Made by a program: the position numbers and the translations under genes
In this document: positions 8,351 through 17,721 of the stretch, piece by piece
Layout of the letters: the number at the start of each line of letters is the position of its first letter
Position numbering within the stretch: position 1 is the stretch's first letter
Source of the DNA: a bacterium UBP14_UBA6098
GTDB lineage: Bacteria > UBP14 > UBA6098
DNA length: 64,000 nt
Assembly: GCA_002428525.1 (NCBI GenBank)
Contig: DIWU01000008.1
Span: 122,803 to 186,802, forward strand
Direction: 5' to 3'
Notes under the pieces: generated by a model
Database searches by the model: none
Told to the model about the DNA's origin: nothing
The model's input: only the letters and a program-made list of their open reading frames with translations

Positions 8351-8995
8351 TCACCCCCAGAGCATAGCGTCCGGATTGTAGAATTCGGTGCCGATCACAG
8401 TCCGGCCGAGGCGCTGGAAAAGGTCCTCGATGACGGCGTCGTTCTCCAGATCGAGCCGATCGGTATTGATGACTAAGAGCGGCGACTCGGTATAGTGGAA
8501 AAAGAAGTGTTCATAGGCCTCGGAGAGGTTCTCGATATATTTCTCGGGAATCTTTTTTTCATAGGGGCGCGCGCGCTTGCGGATACGTCTCATCAGCGTC
8601 GAGGGGTCGGTTTGGAGATAGACCACAAGGTTCGGGTGGGGGATCTCGGAGGCGAGGTGTCGTTCGACCTCGTCGTAGAGCCTCATCTCGAGCTCCGAAA
8701 GGTTGATATTCGCGAAAATCCTGTCCTTCTCGAAGATATAGTCCGTGACAATCGTTTCGTGGAAAAGATCGTAATTATGGAGCTGGCTGAGCTGTTTATA
8801 TCGGGATAACAGAAAGAAAATCTGGGTTGTGAAGGCGTTTTGAACCGGGTTCTTATAGAAATCGGACAAGAAGGGGTTCTCGTCGAAGCGTTCGAGCACG
8901 AGCCTGCCGTTGAACCTTTGGGAAAGGGCCTTTGCGAGAGTGGTCTTGCCCGCGCCGATAACTCCCTCGATAGCTATATAGTTTGGTTTTGCCAT
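8351..8995 (-). CDS. Deoxynucleoside kinase
   Basis: 214 residues. The P-loop GVIGAGKTT is at residues 11-19, FDENPFLSDFY is the substrate region, and a LID-type RIRKRARPYE lies near residue 150. This is the deoxyadenosine/deoxyguanosine/thymidine kinase family, which phosphorylates salvaged deoxynucleosides. The frame is open further upstream, but ATG 8995 is chosen because MAKPNYIAIEG is the family N-terminus and the extension lies over folK. It overlaps the folK end by 22 bp, suggesting coupled translation; these two genes are also neighbours in other FCB bacteria. Which base it prefers is unknown. Confidence 0.92.
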   Translation of the reverse strand: MAKPNYIAIEGVIGAGKTTLAKALSQRFNGRLVLERFDENPFLSDFYKNPVQNAFTTQIFFLLSRYKQLSQLHNYDLFHETIVTDYIFEKDRIFANINLSELEMRLYDEVERHLASEIPHPNLVVYLQTDPSTLMRRIRKRARPYEKKIPEKYIENLSEAYEHFFFHYTESPLLVINTDRLDLENDAVIEDLFQRLGRTVIGTEFYNPDAMLWG

Positions 8996-9483
8996 CTTTC
9001 GTCTCGATATATTGATATTATCGTTTTGCTCTCTTCGGGCATTTCGGATAAAGCCTCGGTGAGCCTCTTTCCGGTTCTGGGATCCATCGTTTCGGGGAGG
9101 ATCTCGATTATCGGAACGATGAAGAAGTCTCGCTCCAAAAGCCCCGAATGCGGGATATTCAGCTCGTCCGAATCGAAAACGACATCGCCCAGAAGCGCGA
9201 TATCTATATCGATCTCCCTCGGCCCCCATCGTTTCGAGGGTGTTCGGCCGATCTCGCGCTCGACTGCCTTGACTTCCGCGAGCAGAGGCTCAGGTGGAAG
9301 GTCGGTCTCGAACGAGATGGCGGCGTTTAAAAAATCGCCTTGATCCAATCCTCCGAAGGGCCTACTCGAATAAAGCCGGCTCGCGGCGATTTCTCTGCCA
9401 AGCCCGCGGAGTCGCTCTCTCGCTTCGGCCATATATCCGGCCTTGTCGCCTAAATTCGAGCCGATCAGCAAAATAGCCCTCAT
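8974..9483 (-). CDS. folK: 6-hydroxymethyl-7,8-dihydropterin pyrophosphokinase
   Basis: 169 residues. LLIGSNLGDK opens the protein, SSRPFGG is the pterin loop, and GPREIDIDIALLGD holds the two metal-binding aspartates. The enzyme moves pyrophosphate from ATP to hydroxymethyl-dihydropterin in folate synthesis. Its start overlaps the folB end by 4 bp and its end overlaps the deoxynucleoside kinase. No folP is present here. Confidence 0.96.
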   Translation of the reverse strand: MRAILLIGSNLGDKAGYMAEARERLRGLGREIAASRLYSSRPFGGLDQGDFLNAAISFETDLPPEPLLAEVKAVEREIGRTPSKRWGPREIDIDIALLGDVVFDSDELNIPHSGLLERDFFIVPIIEILPETMDPRTGKRLTEALSEMPEESKTIISIYRDERWQNQTI

Positions 9484-9839
9484 ATCTCGCCGTGCGAAAC
9501 CTCGATCTCGACATAATCGAGATGCCCCGCAAACGGCGGGTTGTTCTTTCTAACCCGAACTCTGACGCCCTTCTGCGCGAACCTTTTCTCGACGAGATCC
9601 GCAATGCCCTCCGCGACCGTCTCGGTCAGATGGAAGGTATTGTTAGCGACGAAATCCCCGACGGCATGATAGACCGCCTCATAATCCACGGTGTTTTCGA
9701 GGTTGTCGGTGTCCGCGGCGAGCTTTGTGTCAACCGCCATCTCGACATCAACGGTGAAGCGCTTGATCAGCTCCTTTTCCGCGGCCGTAACGCCGTGATA
9801 ACCGTAGAAGGACATATTTGTTATTTTAATAATCCCCAT
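9480..9839 (-). CDS. folB: Dihydroneopterin aldolase
   Basis: 119 residues. GYHGVTAAEKE near the N-terminus includes the family's conserved glutamate. DNLENTVDYEAVY and LTETVAEGIAD (the glutamate that anchors the pterin) follow. It converts dihydroneopterin to hydroxymethyl-dihydropterin and glycolaldehyde. First gene of the folate-pantothenate run. There is no Shine-Dalgarno, and a good promoter ends only 12 nt upstream, so the transcript is probably almost leaderless. Confidence 0.94.
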   Translation of the reverse strand: MGIIKITNMSFYGYHGVTAAEKELIKRFTVDVEMAVDTKLAADTDNLENTVDYEAVYHAVGDFVANNTFHLTETVAEGIADLVEKRFAQKGVRVRVRKNNPPFAGHLDYVEIEVSHGEI

Positions 9840-9851
9840 ATTTAGGAATTG

Positions 9852-9880
9852 AAAATAGCCAAGCGGGCAATAAAAGTCAA
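9852..9880 (-). promoter_or_regulatory. Promoter of the folB-panC operon
   Basis: On the minus strand TTGACT (9880-9875), a 17-nt spacer, then TATTTT (9857-9852). Transcription would begin near 9845, about 6 nt before the folB ATG. Confidence 0.6.
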
Positions 9881-9894
9881 TCGAAATCGGGAAT

Positions 9895-9923
9895 AAAAAA
9901 AACCCCTCGAAGATCGAGGGGTT
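9895..9923 (-). terminator. Rho-independent terminator
   Basis: A CCCCTCGA/TCGAGGGG stem with a short loop is followed by a run of T on the minus strand. It lies 22 nt after the stop at 9946 and insulates the folB promoter. Confidence 0.88.
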
Positions 9924-9945
9924 TCGAGTTCAATGAAAGCGCGTT

Positions 9946-10902
9946 TTATTCCTCGGGGGGTTTATATTCGAGCCCGGGGGCGATGATACAGCGAACGAAG
10001 CGGCTTCCTTTGTTTTGCCCCTCCGGCCTGACGAGGATAATCCCCTCGAATTGTCTTTCACCCAACTCGGCCGAGGGGGGTAGGTCGATAATAATCGGGA
10101 ACTCGCCGACCTCGCCGGGCTTGAGCTTGATCGTGGTTTTCTTCGGGAAGATTCCGAGGAACTTCTTGGGCTTGGGCCGGATCCATTTTTTGTCGAGAAT
10201 CCAACCGGTTTCTTCGGTTGTGAGCGGGAAGATATCGAGCAATCTGCCCTGAATAGAATCGCCGAGGTTCGGGATATAGCTTTCGAGGAAATACTCATGC
10301 GGCAAATCGGAATCGTTTCGGATTTTGATGGTAAAGACGCCCTTGTTGATTGTGCTGTCGCCATATTGAATAGGCTGAATCGAGGGCGTGACCGTGAGGG
10401 GGTCTGTGCCCTTTGGAGGCAATGTCTTATTGAAGGGGGTTTCGATGAGCCATGTCGCTCTTGCGCCGAGTTGGAGCATAGTCGCGGCCTTGCCCCCGCC
10501 GACGGACGGTTCCACCCATGGGCTTTGCATAACAGAAAGCTCGCAAACCCAAGCGCGGTTGTAGTTAGCGTCGTTCTCCGGAATCGAGATTATAATCGGG
10601 ACATCGAAGGTGTCGTAGGGTTCGACCTTGAAGTTATTTTGCGTGGGCTTCACCCAAAGGCTATCGGGCAAAGGCGAATAACCCTTCAGGCGATACTCGT
10701 CCACGACGGTTCTAATCTCATAGACCATCGGAGCGGAATTGATGTTGATAATTCGAAGGGATTGGCCGGGAGTTTGATTGTCGAATTTACGGACGAAAGT
10801 CAAGGAAGCGCCCGGTTCGATCGATATGCCGGCCCCTAAACTGGTCAGGCAAAAAAAACCTGCCAGCACTAAAAGGATTCTATAACCGCGGAAATTGAAC
10901 AT
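9946..10902 (-). CDS. Exported protein with Ig-like periplasmic domains, DUF916-like layout
   Basis: 318 residues from ATG 10902, which has GGAGG 6 nt upstream and starts directly before a signal peptide (YRILLVLAGFFCLTSLGAG). The mature part looks like two Ig-like beta-sandwich modules. The first begins ISIEPGASLTF and reads like the 'PGQ...I.N' repeats of DUF916/COG1470 proteins; the second contains KLKPGEVGEFPIIIDLPPSA. No catalytic motif, no membrane anchor at the C-terminus (ends in PPEE) and no sorting tail. Probably periplasmic and perhaps binding another envelope protein; I do not recognise a specific function. Confidence 0.8.
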   Translation of the reverse strand: MFNFRGYRILLVLAGFFCLTSLGAGISIEPGASLTFVRKFDNQTPGQSLRIININSAPMVYEIRTVVDEYRLKGYSPLPDSLWVKPTQNNFKVEPYDTFDVPIIISIPENDANYNRAWVCELSVMQSPWVEPSVGGGKAATMLQLGARATWLIETPFNKTLPPKGTDPLTVTPSIQPIQYGDSTINKGVFTIKIRNDSDLPHEYFLESYIPNLGDSIQGRLLDIFPLTTEETGWILDKKWIRPKPKKFLGIFPKKTTIKLKPGEVGEFPIIIDLPPSAELGERQFEGIILVRPEGQNKGSRFVRCIIAPGLEYKPPEE

Positions 10903-11266
10903 ATTGCCTCCAAAGGATTTCATAGCACTATATCATAATCGTTTTTACAATTCAATGCAAGGACTTTTTTCAAAAGGAATAATCAAAAAATTAAAATCGA
11001 GTTTACGCGAAAGATAGCGGATGAATTGCCCTGCGAGACTTCAATGGGGTTATTTAAATCTGTGTTTCTAAATGAAAAATGTTGATAAGTCATCGCCGAT
11101 AGCCGAGAAATACTAAATCCGGATTTGATATTCACACTGATTCTATGAAAAATGAGGGAAAATCCGGTTAGATTAAAGAGCGTTAAAAAAAAGTTATCGC
11201 CATCGTTCCAGATTTCGATATATTGAGATGATTAAAATTTATACGGTAGGGTCGAATGGAGTGCCA
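10903..11266. other. Divergent intergenic region
   Basis: 364 bp, A+T rich, between the exported protein (-) and the metalloprotease (+). It holds the minus-strand promoter listed separately. A TATATT box at 11218-11223 lies before the plus gene but without a convincing -35. No gene or folded RNA was recognised. Confidence 0.5.
10932..10960 (-). promoter_or_regulatory. Sigma70-like promoter of the exported protein
   Basis: On the minus strand TTGCAT (10960-10955), a 17-nt spacer, TATGAT (10937-10932). The predicted start is near 10925, 23 nt before the ATG. Confidence 0.6.
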
Positions 11267-14200
11267 ATGAAAAAGACTATCGCCGCGATTATTCTTTTCT
11301 CAGTTCAAGTGATATTCGCCTTTGCGCCGGGGGAGTTTTCCGGTTTCGGTTGGGACAAGACCAAATCTGTGAACTATCCCCCCGACGAGGCCTCTACCGA
11401 CGCACTTTTCGATCTCGTCGAGAAGACCGGTGTGGCGTGGGTCGGCAGATGGAACCCCGAGACCGGCCTTCCGGAAGTCCTCTTCAGCGACGGCTATTCT
11501 TTCGAGGCCGTCGATTCGGCCGATTTAGTGGCCAAATGCTATTCCTTCATCGACGAAAACCCCGGCCTCTTCGGCCAATTGGGCCGCGATGAGCTTTGGC
11601 CGCTGTCCGTTCAGAAAAGGCTCGGCATCTGGTTTGTCCATTTCGAACAGAGGCTCGGCGGCCTCCGAGTCGAGGGCGCGACCGCGGGATTTCGAGTTAA
11701 AAACGGCAAGCTCGCCTTTTTCAAGGCCGAGCTTCTGCCCGGCCTTCGGCCAAGCTCGCCGGCTCTTAGCTCCGCCGAGGCGGCCTCCGCTCTTCGCGGG
11801 CAGTTCGACTTCGACGAATACTCGGCCGAGTCGGTCTATTTCGCCCCCGCCGGCGGAAGGCTCGCGTGGCGGATCACCGCGGAGCAATACTCTCCGCGCC
11901 ACCGCTGGATCGCATATATCGACGCCTCGTCCGGCGAGATCTTAGCCGCCTATGACGATATCCGCCTTTGGATTTCAGGAAAGACGCGCGGGAATATCCA
12001 TCTCCGCTATGGCCGCGAGGACCCGATCTTCGACGATCTGAGTTATCTATATATCCTCGTCGACGGATTCTTGGCCGACACAAGCGGTCTCGACGGATCG
12101 TTCTCCGCGGATATCCCCCCCGCGACCGGATGGACTATCGGCGGCAAGCTCGAAGGGATCTTCTGCAAGTCGATACCCATCGCCGACACCCCCGCGGATA
12201 TCTACTTTCCCGCGGACTCCGCCGAGATGGACATAGTCTTTCAGCCGCCCGCGGCCGACCTTGACGAAATTAACGGATATTACCACATTAATAAAGTCCA
12301 CAATTGGGTGAAGGCGGTCGAGCCGGAGTTTACCGGTATGGACTATCAGGTCATCTGCTATGTCCGCGAGACCGAGCCGCCCTGCCCGAACAACGCCTTC
12401 TGGGACGGCACCTCGGTTCATATGGGCGCCGGCGCCGGGAGCTACGACAACTGGGGCTATTACGCCGATGTCTATTACCACGAATACGGCCACGGCATCA
12501 CCGACAAGCAGTATCCCCCGGGGATGTTGCCCTATATCGGCGAGTCCGGCGCGATCGACGAGGCGGTCTCCGACTACACCGCCTGCACTATCACCGACGA
12601 GCCGGAGATCGGCGAGGGCGGGCTTTCGCCCTATGGCAGGCTCCGCACGATGGAGAACACCCTCCAATATCCCGACGACATCGAGGATGAGGTTCACGCC
12701 GACGGCAGTATTATCGGCGGATGTTTCTGGGACCTTCGCGTCGCGCTCGGAGCGACCTACACCGACACGCTGATTCATTTCGCGAAATACGGCTTCCCCG
12801 AGCAGTTCGAGGCCTTCCTCGACGAGGTCATCCTCGCCGACGACGACGACGGCAATATTCTTAACGGCACTCCGAACTTCATGGCGATCTACGAGGCCTT
12901 TCAGGGGCACGGCATCGGGTCTTTTCATGTAAATATCTACCATCGCGCCCTTCTCGACAGCGAAAACCCCGCGGGGCCATACACTGTCCAGTGCATCGTC
13001 GCAAGCTCGCTTCCGCCCGACCCGGGCTCGGTCAAACTCGGCTATTCCACCGACGGCGGCGCGACTTGGCCGGAAATCCCCATGGCGCCCACCGGATTCG
13101 AGCGACAGTTTAGCGCGGAAATCCCCGGCACGGGCATGGACACCGAGGTTCTCTATTATATCTCCGCCTGCGACACTATCGGCATCTGCGCGACACTTCC
13201 GGCCTTATGGCCGACCGAATACTTCTCCTTCCGCGTCGGAACCGACACGACGCCGCCAACGATAAGCCATAGGCCGATCGCCGACGCCCCAATCGAGGCC
13301 GCGCCCTTCAAAATCGCCTTCCGGGCCGAGGACAACCTCGGAATAGGCCGCGCGATGGTGATCTGGCGCGTGAACGACTCCGAGCCGGAGACAGTCGATG
13401 TCCTCCCCGACAGCCTCGGCGACTGCCTCGGCGAGATTATGCCCTGCCTGCTTTCGGTCGGCGACTCGATCTTTTACAAAATTCTCGTTCTCGACGGCGC
13501 GATGGCCGCAAACTCTGTCTCCTCGCCGATCATGGGCGAACACGCCTTCGCCGTGGTTCGCTCGATTTGGCTCGATTTCGAGTTCAACTCCGGCGGCGTA
13601 AGCTCCGCGAGCGGTTGGCAATGGGGCATTCCGCGCGAGGATGTCGGCGCGCACTCCGGCGAAAAATGCTGGGGAACCGAGCTTGCCGAGGACTATCGAA
13701 ACAACGCGAATTATGTCATGCGCACGGCCGATTTCAATGTCGTCGGGTGGAACTCCGCGACAATGGAGATGTGGTCTTTCTGGGGCGCGGAGCGGACCTT
13801 CGACGGCGGCTTCGTCCGCATCAGCTCCGACGGCGGTGTTCGTTGGTATGATATTCAGCCGGTCGGCGGCTATCCGCTTCCGCTCGTTGCCGCGACAGGA
13901 CGGGCGGGCTTTAGCGGCTACAGCGAGGGCTGGCGCAAAGTAATCTTCGACCTGACGCCCTTCATGGCCGGCGATTTCGACCTGATGAGCTTCGAGTTCG
14001 TCTTCAAGTCCGACGAGGCCGGCACCGGCCCGGGATGGTATATCGACGATATCGCTGTGCTCGAGCGGCAGATTGTCCTTCCGCCCTACAAACTCACCGC
14101 GGAATCCGGTTGGAACGGCCGCGTTCCTCTGACTTGGGCGACTCCCGACCCTGCCTCGACTTTGCCCTACCGCGCGAGGCCCGCCGGCTTCACCGGCTAC

Positions 14201-15625
14201 AATATCTACCGCGCCGAGCTTGGCTCGGACTTCGGCGAAACCCCGATAAACGCCATCCCAATTGCGGACACAAGCTATTTCGACACCGATGTGACGAACG
14301 AAATCCGCTATCTATACCGAGTGACGGCCGTCTATGATGATAAAGAAAGCGAGCCCACCGCCGCTGTCGAGGCTATGCCCTTCAATGCAATCGCCTCGAT
14401 AACCCCCGACAGCCTGCATCTGGTCAGAACCACCGGCTCGGCGGCCTTCGACACGAGCCTTGTTATAGCGAATCTGGGAAGCGGAGGCCTCGACTTCGAG
14501 ATAGCCGAGCACAACGAGGAACCCGGCGGATTCTTTACGCAAAGGCCCTCGCCGGATTTCGGGACTGAGATTCTAAGCGCACTTCGCAGTATGGCTGAGG
14601 ACGGCCTTTTCGATGCGCTTTCCTCAGCGCCGCTCGTCGCGCCCTCGCCGACCGAATGGCGTTTTCTGATGCGCGACCCGAACGAGCCGCTGGCCGCCCG
14701 GGATATCCGCGATGTCTTCGGCCAACACAACGCCACCAATGTTTGGTTCAAGTTCGATTCGTGGCTTTGGATGGGCGATCCGGATGTCGATTTTGTCGGC
14801 GGCTTCGGCATCGATGTCGATCAGGATCCCTCCACCGGAAGCCCGGATTTCTTCGGCGTCGAGTATCTCGTCGCGGTGGGCGCGCTTCCCCTGCCGATGG
14901 GCGCGGTGATCTTGCGCTATAACCCCTCCAGCTCTTACGGCTGGGACTTGGCCGGAACGCCCCATTGGATAATGAAGACAGGCGATTCGCTCGGCGTCGG
15001 GATCACCAAGGCGCAGATCGGCGAACCGGCCGCGGTCTTCATCTATGCCGCGATTATCAGCGAATTCACCGGTGTTCCGGTCATTGACGATCAAGCGCCG
15101 GACGCGGGACTGCCGCCGGTCACCTACATCATGTCCGACGCATGGTGGATCTCCGAATCGCCGATCAACGGCACTGTCTTTGCCGGCGAGCCGCAATCGG
15201 TCAACCTGCATATCGATGTCCCCTCGATGGCGCTCGGCGAGCACCGCGCATGGCTAACAATCGCCACAAACGACCGCGCCAACTCGAACAAGACGGTCCC
15301 GATAACCTGCCGAATCGTTCCGGTCGGAATCGACGAGGCGAAAAGGCCGACCGATTTGACCCTGTGCGAGCCGTTTCCGAACCCCTTCAATTCGGCCTTT
15401 AGAGTCGATTTCACGACTCCCGGCGGCGAACTGGAGATCGCCCTTTTCGATATGTCTGGCAGAAGGGTCGGAACAGTCTTCTCCGGCACTGTTTCGCAAG
15501 GGCGCTATAAGATGACTATCGACGCGAGAACACTTGTCGGCGGCGCGCTTCCCTCGGGGGTTTACAGCCTCCGAATTGCCTCGGGCGAAAAGAGCGCTTC
15601 TGCAAAGGTTATTTATGTAAAGTAG
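11267..15625 (+). CDS. Secreted thermolysin-like (M4/M36) metalloprotease with C-terminal sorting domain
   Basis: 1452 residues from ATG 11267 (signal peptide MKKTIAAIILFSVQVIFAFA). A propeptide of FTP/PepSY type covers about residues 60-230. The gluzincin domain carries H405-E-Y-G-H409 and the third ligand E432 in GAIDEAVSDY, which matches thermolysin GAINEAISD. Next come beta-rich modules: an Ig-like region, a MAM/jelly-roll stretch with RISSDGG, and an Fn3 domain around LTWATPDPAS...YNIYRAE. The C-terminus has PFPNPFN followed by a FlgD-like fold ending KVIYVK, typical of type IX secretion substrates. Expected to act outside the cell on proteins. The start at 11228 is rejected because the signal peptide begins at 11267. 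Confidence 0.93.
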   Translation: MKKTIAAIILFSVQVIFAFAPGEFSGFGWDKTKSVNYPPDEASTDALFDLVEKTGVAWVGRWNPETGLPEVLFSDGYSFEAVDSADLVAKCYSFIDENPGLFGQLGRDELWPLSVQKRLGIWFVHFEQRLGGLRVEGATAGFRVKNGKLAFFKAELLPGLRPSSPALSSAEAASALRGQFDFDEYSAESVYFAPAGGRLAWRITAEQYSPRHRWIAYIDASSGEILAAYDDIRLWISGKTRGNIHLRYGREDPIFDDLSYLYILVDGFLADTSGLDGSFSADIPPATGWTIGGKLEGIFCKSIPIADTPADIYFPADSAEMDIVFQPPAADLDEINGYYHINKVHNWVKAVEPEFTGMDYQVICYVRETEPPCPNNAFWDGTSVHMGAGAGSYDNWGYYADVYYHEYGHGITDKQYPPGMLPYIGESGAIDEAVSDYTACTITDEPEIGEGGLSPYGRLRTMENTLQYPDDIEDEVHADGSIIGGCFWDLRVALGATYTDTLIHFAKYGFPEQFEAFLDEVILADDDDGNILNGTPNFMAIYEAFQGHGIGSFHVNIYHRALLDSENPAGPYTVQCIVASSLPPDPGSVKLGYSTDGGATWPEIPMAPTGFERQFSAEIPGTGMDTEVLYYISACDTIGICATLPALWPTEYFSFRVGTDTTPPTISHRPIADAPIEAAPFKIAFRAEDNLGIGRAMVIWRVNDSEPETVDVLPDSLGDCLGEIMPCLLSVGDSIFYKILVLDGAMAANSVSSPIMGEHAFAVVRSIWLDFEFNSGGVSSASGWQWGIPREDVGAHSGEKCWGTELAEDYRNNANYVMRTADFNVVGWNSATMEMWSFWGAERTFDGGFVRISSDGGVRWYDIQPVGGYPLPLVAATGRAGFSGYSEGWRKVIFDLTPFMAGDFDLMSFEFVFKSDEAGTGPGWYIDDIAVLERQIVLPPYKLTAESGWNGRVPLTWATPDPASTLPYRARPAGFTGYNIYRAELGSDFGETPINAIPIADTSYFDTDVTNEIRYLYRVTAVYDDKESEPTAAVEAMPFNAIASITPDSLHLVRTTGSAAFDTSLVIANLGSGGLDFEIAEHNEEPGGFFTQRPSPDFGTEILSALRSMAEDGLFDALSSAPLVAPSPTEWRFLMRDPNEPLAARDIRDVFGQHNATNVWFKFDSWLWMGDPDVDFVGGFGIDVDQDPSTGSPDFFGVEYLVAVGALPLPMGAVILRYNPSSSYGWDLAGTPHWIMKTGDSLGVGITKAQIGEPAAVFIYAAIISEFTGVPVIDDQAPDAGLPPVTYIMSDAWWISESPINGTVFAGEPQSVNLHIDVPSMALGEHRAWLTIATNDRANSNKTVPITCRIVPVGIDEAKRPTDLTLCEPFPNPFNSAFRVDFTTPGGELEIALFDMSGRRVGTVFSGTVSQGRYKMTIDARTLVGGALPSGVYSLRIASGEKSASAKVIYVK

Positions 15626-15631
15626 GCGAAC

Positions 15632-16741
15632 ATGATCAAGATTCGGCCTGTAATGAACAAAAACGACCTCGGCGATTTCGTCCGAACGCCTTATCATATT
15701 TACAAGTATGACGAAAACTGGGTCGCCCCGCTTCGTTCGAGCGAGTTTAAAAAGCTCGACCGACAGATCAACCCTTTCTTTCAACATGCCGAGTCCGAGT
15801 TGTTCGTCGCGCGGAGAGGAAGAAGCTCCGTGGGGCGGATTGCGGCTATAATGGACCGCAGTTTCGAGGAATACCACGGCGAAAGGGTTGCCTATTGGGG
15901 ATGGTTCGAGTGCGAGAACGACCGCGCGATGTCCACCGCGCTCTTCGACTCGGCTGTCGATTGGGCGCAAAAACAGGGCGCGACGCGAATCATCGGACCC
16001 TTGAGCCCCTCCGCGAACGATGTCGCCGGGCTATTAGTCGATGGCTTCGGCTCGCCGCCGGTGCTGATGATGTCCTATAACCCACCGCATTATATAGACT
16101 TAGTCGAACGTTACGGTCATACGAAGTGGAAAGACCTCTATGCATGGCTTCTCGACAAGCCGGATATTCCGGAAAGACTCGAGACAATAATTCCGAAACT
16201 TATAAACCGCGGGCGTTTCACGATTCGCAACCTGAAAAAAAGCGATTGGGACAGAGAGATAGAACGTGCGCGAGTGATCTATAACAACTTCGAGCAAGTC
16301 AACAGTATTTATTCCCCGATGACAGAGGCCGAGTTCATCGCCCTCGGAAAAGAACTGAAGATGATAGTCGATCCGGATTTAGTTTTCTTCGCCGAGGTTG
16401 ACGGCGAGCCGGTCGGGCTTTCCATTACAGTTCCGGATTTCAATATCGCGCTCAAACCAGCGAATGGCAAGCTTTTCCCGACAGGGATATTTAAAATTCT
16501 AAAGGCAAAAAAATCGATTTCCTTCGCGCGTGTGATCACAATGGGTGTTGTCGAGGGCTTCCGAAATCGAGGGATAGACCTCGTTTTTTACTACAAAACA
16601 TATCTCAACGGCGTGAAAAAGGGCTATAAAAGTGCCGAGCTTTCATGGGTCGATGAGGACAATCATGCTATGAATAACACTGCAATAAAACTCGGCGCGA
16701 AGAAATATAAAACTTATCGAATATATGAGTTTAAGCTGTAA
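15632..16741 (+). CDS. GNAT-fold N-acetyltransferase-like protein
   Basis: 369 residues. It resembles a family common in FCB and delta-proteobacterial genomes that opens with VRTPYHIYKYDENWVAPL and continues GPLSPSANDVAGLLVDGF. The C-terminal half has a GNAT-like acetyl-CoA region (GVVEGFRNRGIDLVFYY) and ends ELSWVDEDNHAMNNTAIKLG. The substrate is unknown. Starts 6 nt after the protease stop and ends with its stop touching the next ATG, so the three plus-strand genes are probably co-transcribed. Confidence 0.78.
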   Translation: MIKIRPVMNKNDLGDFVRTPYHIYKYDENWVAPLRSSEFKKLDRQINPFFQHAESELFVARRGRSSVGRIAAIMDRSFEEYHGERVAYWGWFECENDRAMSTALFDSAVDWAQKQGATRIIGPLSPSANDVAGLLVDGFGSPPVLMMSYNPPHYIDLVERYGHTKWKDLYAWLLDKPDIPERLETIIPKLINRGRFTIRNLKKSDWDREIERARVIYNNFEQVNSIYSPMTEAEFIALGKELKMIVDPDLVFFAEVDGEPVGLSITVPDFNIALKPANGKLFPTGIFKILKAKKSISFARVITMGVVEGFRNRGIDLVFYYKTYLNGVKKGYKSAELSWVDEDNHAMNNTAIKLGAKKYKTYRIYEFKL

Positions 16742-17713
16742 ATGAAAGTTCTCGTCACAGGCGGAACAGGTTTCGTCGGCTCGCATATAGTCGATCGGCT
16801 CCTCCTCGAAGGCCACGAGGTGACCGCCGCTATTCGCCCGACCTCCAACCTTCGATGGCTAAATCCAGCCGCGAAGACTGTAATCGCCCCGATGACCGAT
16901 TTAAAGCCTTTGGAGGCAATACTCCCCGAGATCGATGCGGTCGTTCATTGCGCGGGGGTTGTTCGCGCGCGGCTAAGCGCCGAGTTCTTCGCGATCAATC
17001 GCGACGCGACAATCGAACTGGCCAAGCTCTGCATACAATTCGCAAAGAACTTGAAGAGTTTCGTATTCATCTCGAGCCAGGCCGCCGGCAGGCCGGGAAG
17101 GGATTGCGACTGTGTTTGCGAGTCCACCCCTGAGATGCCGATTTCGTCCTACGGCAAAAGCAAGCTCGAGGCCGAACGCGCGCTCGAGGCCCTTGGCGCG
17201 AATTTCCCGATAGTCGCGCTTCGCCCGCCGACTGTTTACGGCCCCCGCGATAGCGAGGTTTTTTTCTTCTTCAAGCTAATATCTTGCGGGGTAATGTTTT
17301 ATCCGGGATCACCGCAACGGCAGTTCTCGATCGTTTATGTCGAAGACCTTGCCCGGGCGGCGGTTTTGTCGCTTAAAATCGATGGCGATTTTTCGAGGTT
17401 CTTCATAGACGACGGTGAGGTGCACACTTGGCGCGCCTTCGCCGAGGCGATCTCGCGTGCGATCCCCAAAAGCATTGTGTCGATTAGGCTTCCGGTCGCG
17501 GCATTTTACCCCGCCTCGGCAGTTGCGGCTGTTACCTCAGCCCTCACCGGCAAAACTCCGATGCTGACCTTCGAAAAATCGCGCGAGCTTTCCCAAAACT
17601 GGGTTTGCGACGGCTCGCTCTTCCGAAAAACCACGGGCTTTACTCCCGAGTTCGATATGCGAAGGGGCATCGAGGAGACGCTCGATTGGTATCGCGATAA
17701 CCGCTGGCTGTAG
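16742..17713 (+). CDS. NAD-dependent epimerase/dehydratase (extended SDR)
   Basis: 323 residues. The nucleotide-binding motif is GGTGFVGSHIVD at residues 7-18; the catalytic Ser lies in FISSQAA and the Tyr-Lys pair in SSYGKSK. RPPTVYGPRD marks an extended SDR of the sugar-epimerase/3-beta-HSD-like type. It begins immediately after the acetyltransferase stop. The substrate (nucleotide sugar, or a lipid-linked hydroxyl or ketone) is not clear. It converges on the LolA-like gene with only 8 nt between. Confidence 0.88.
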   Translation: MKVLVTGGTGFVGSHIVDRLLLEGHEVTAAIRPTSNLRWLNPAAKTVIAPMTDLKPLEAILPEIDAVVHCAGVVRARLSAEFFAINRDATIELAKLCIQFAKNLKSFVFISSQAAGRPGRDCDCVCESTPEMPISSYGKSKLEAERALEALGANFPIVALRPPTVYGPRDSEVFFFFKLISCGVMFYPGSPQRQFSIVYVEDLARAAVLSLKIDGDFSRFFIDDGEVHTWRAFAEAISRAIPKSIVSIRLPVAAFYPASAVAAVTSALTGKTPMLTFEKSRELSQNWVCDGSLFRKTTGFTPEFDMRRGIEETLDWYRDNRWL

Positions 17714-17721
17714 TGGTCGCC

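Noticed and set aside
11525..15244. Long open frames on the minus strand and other plus frames inside the metalloprotease gene
   Set aside because: Codon bias of this genome (many GAG, GCC, GAC) leaves complementary frames open. None has a start signal or domain.
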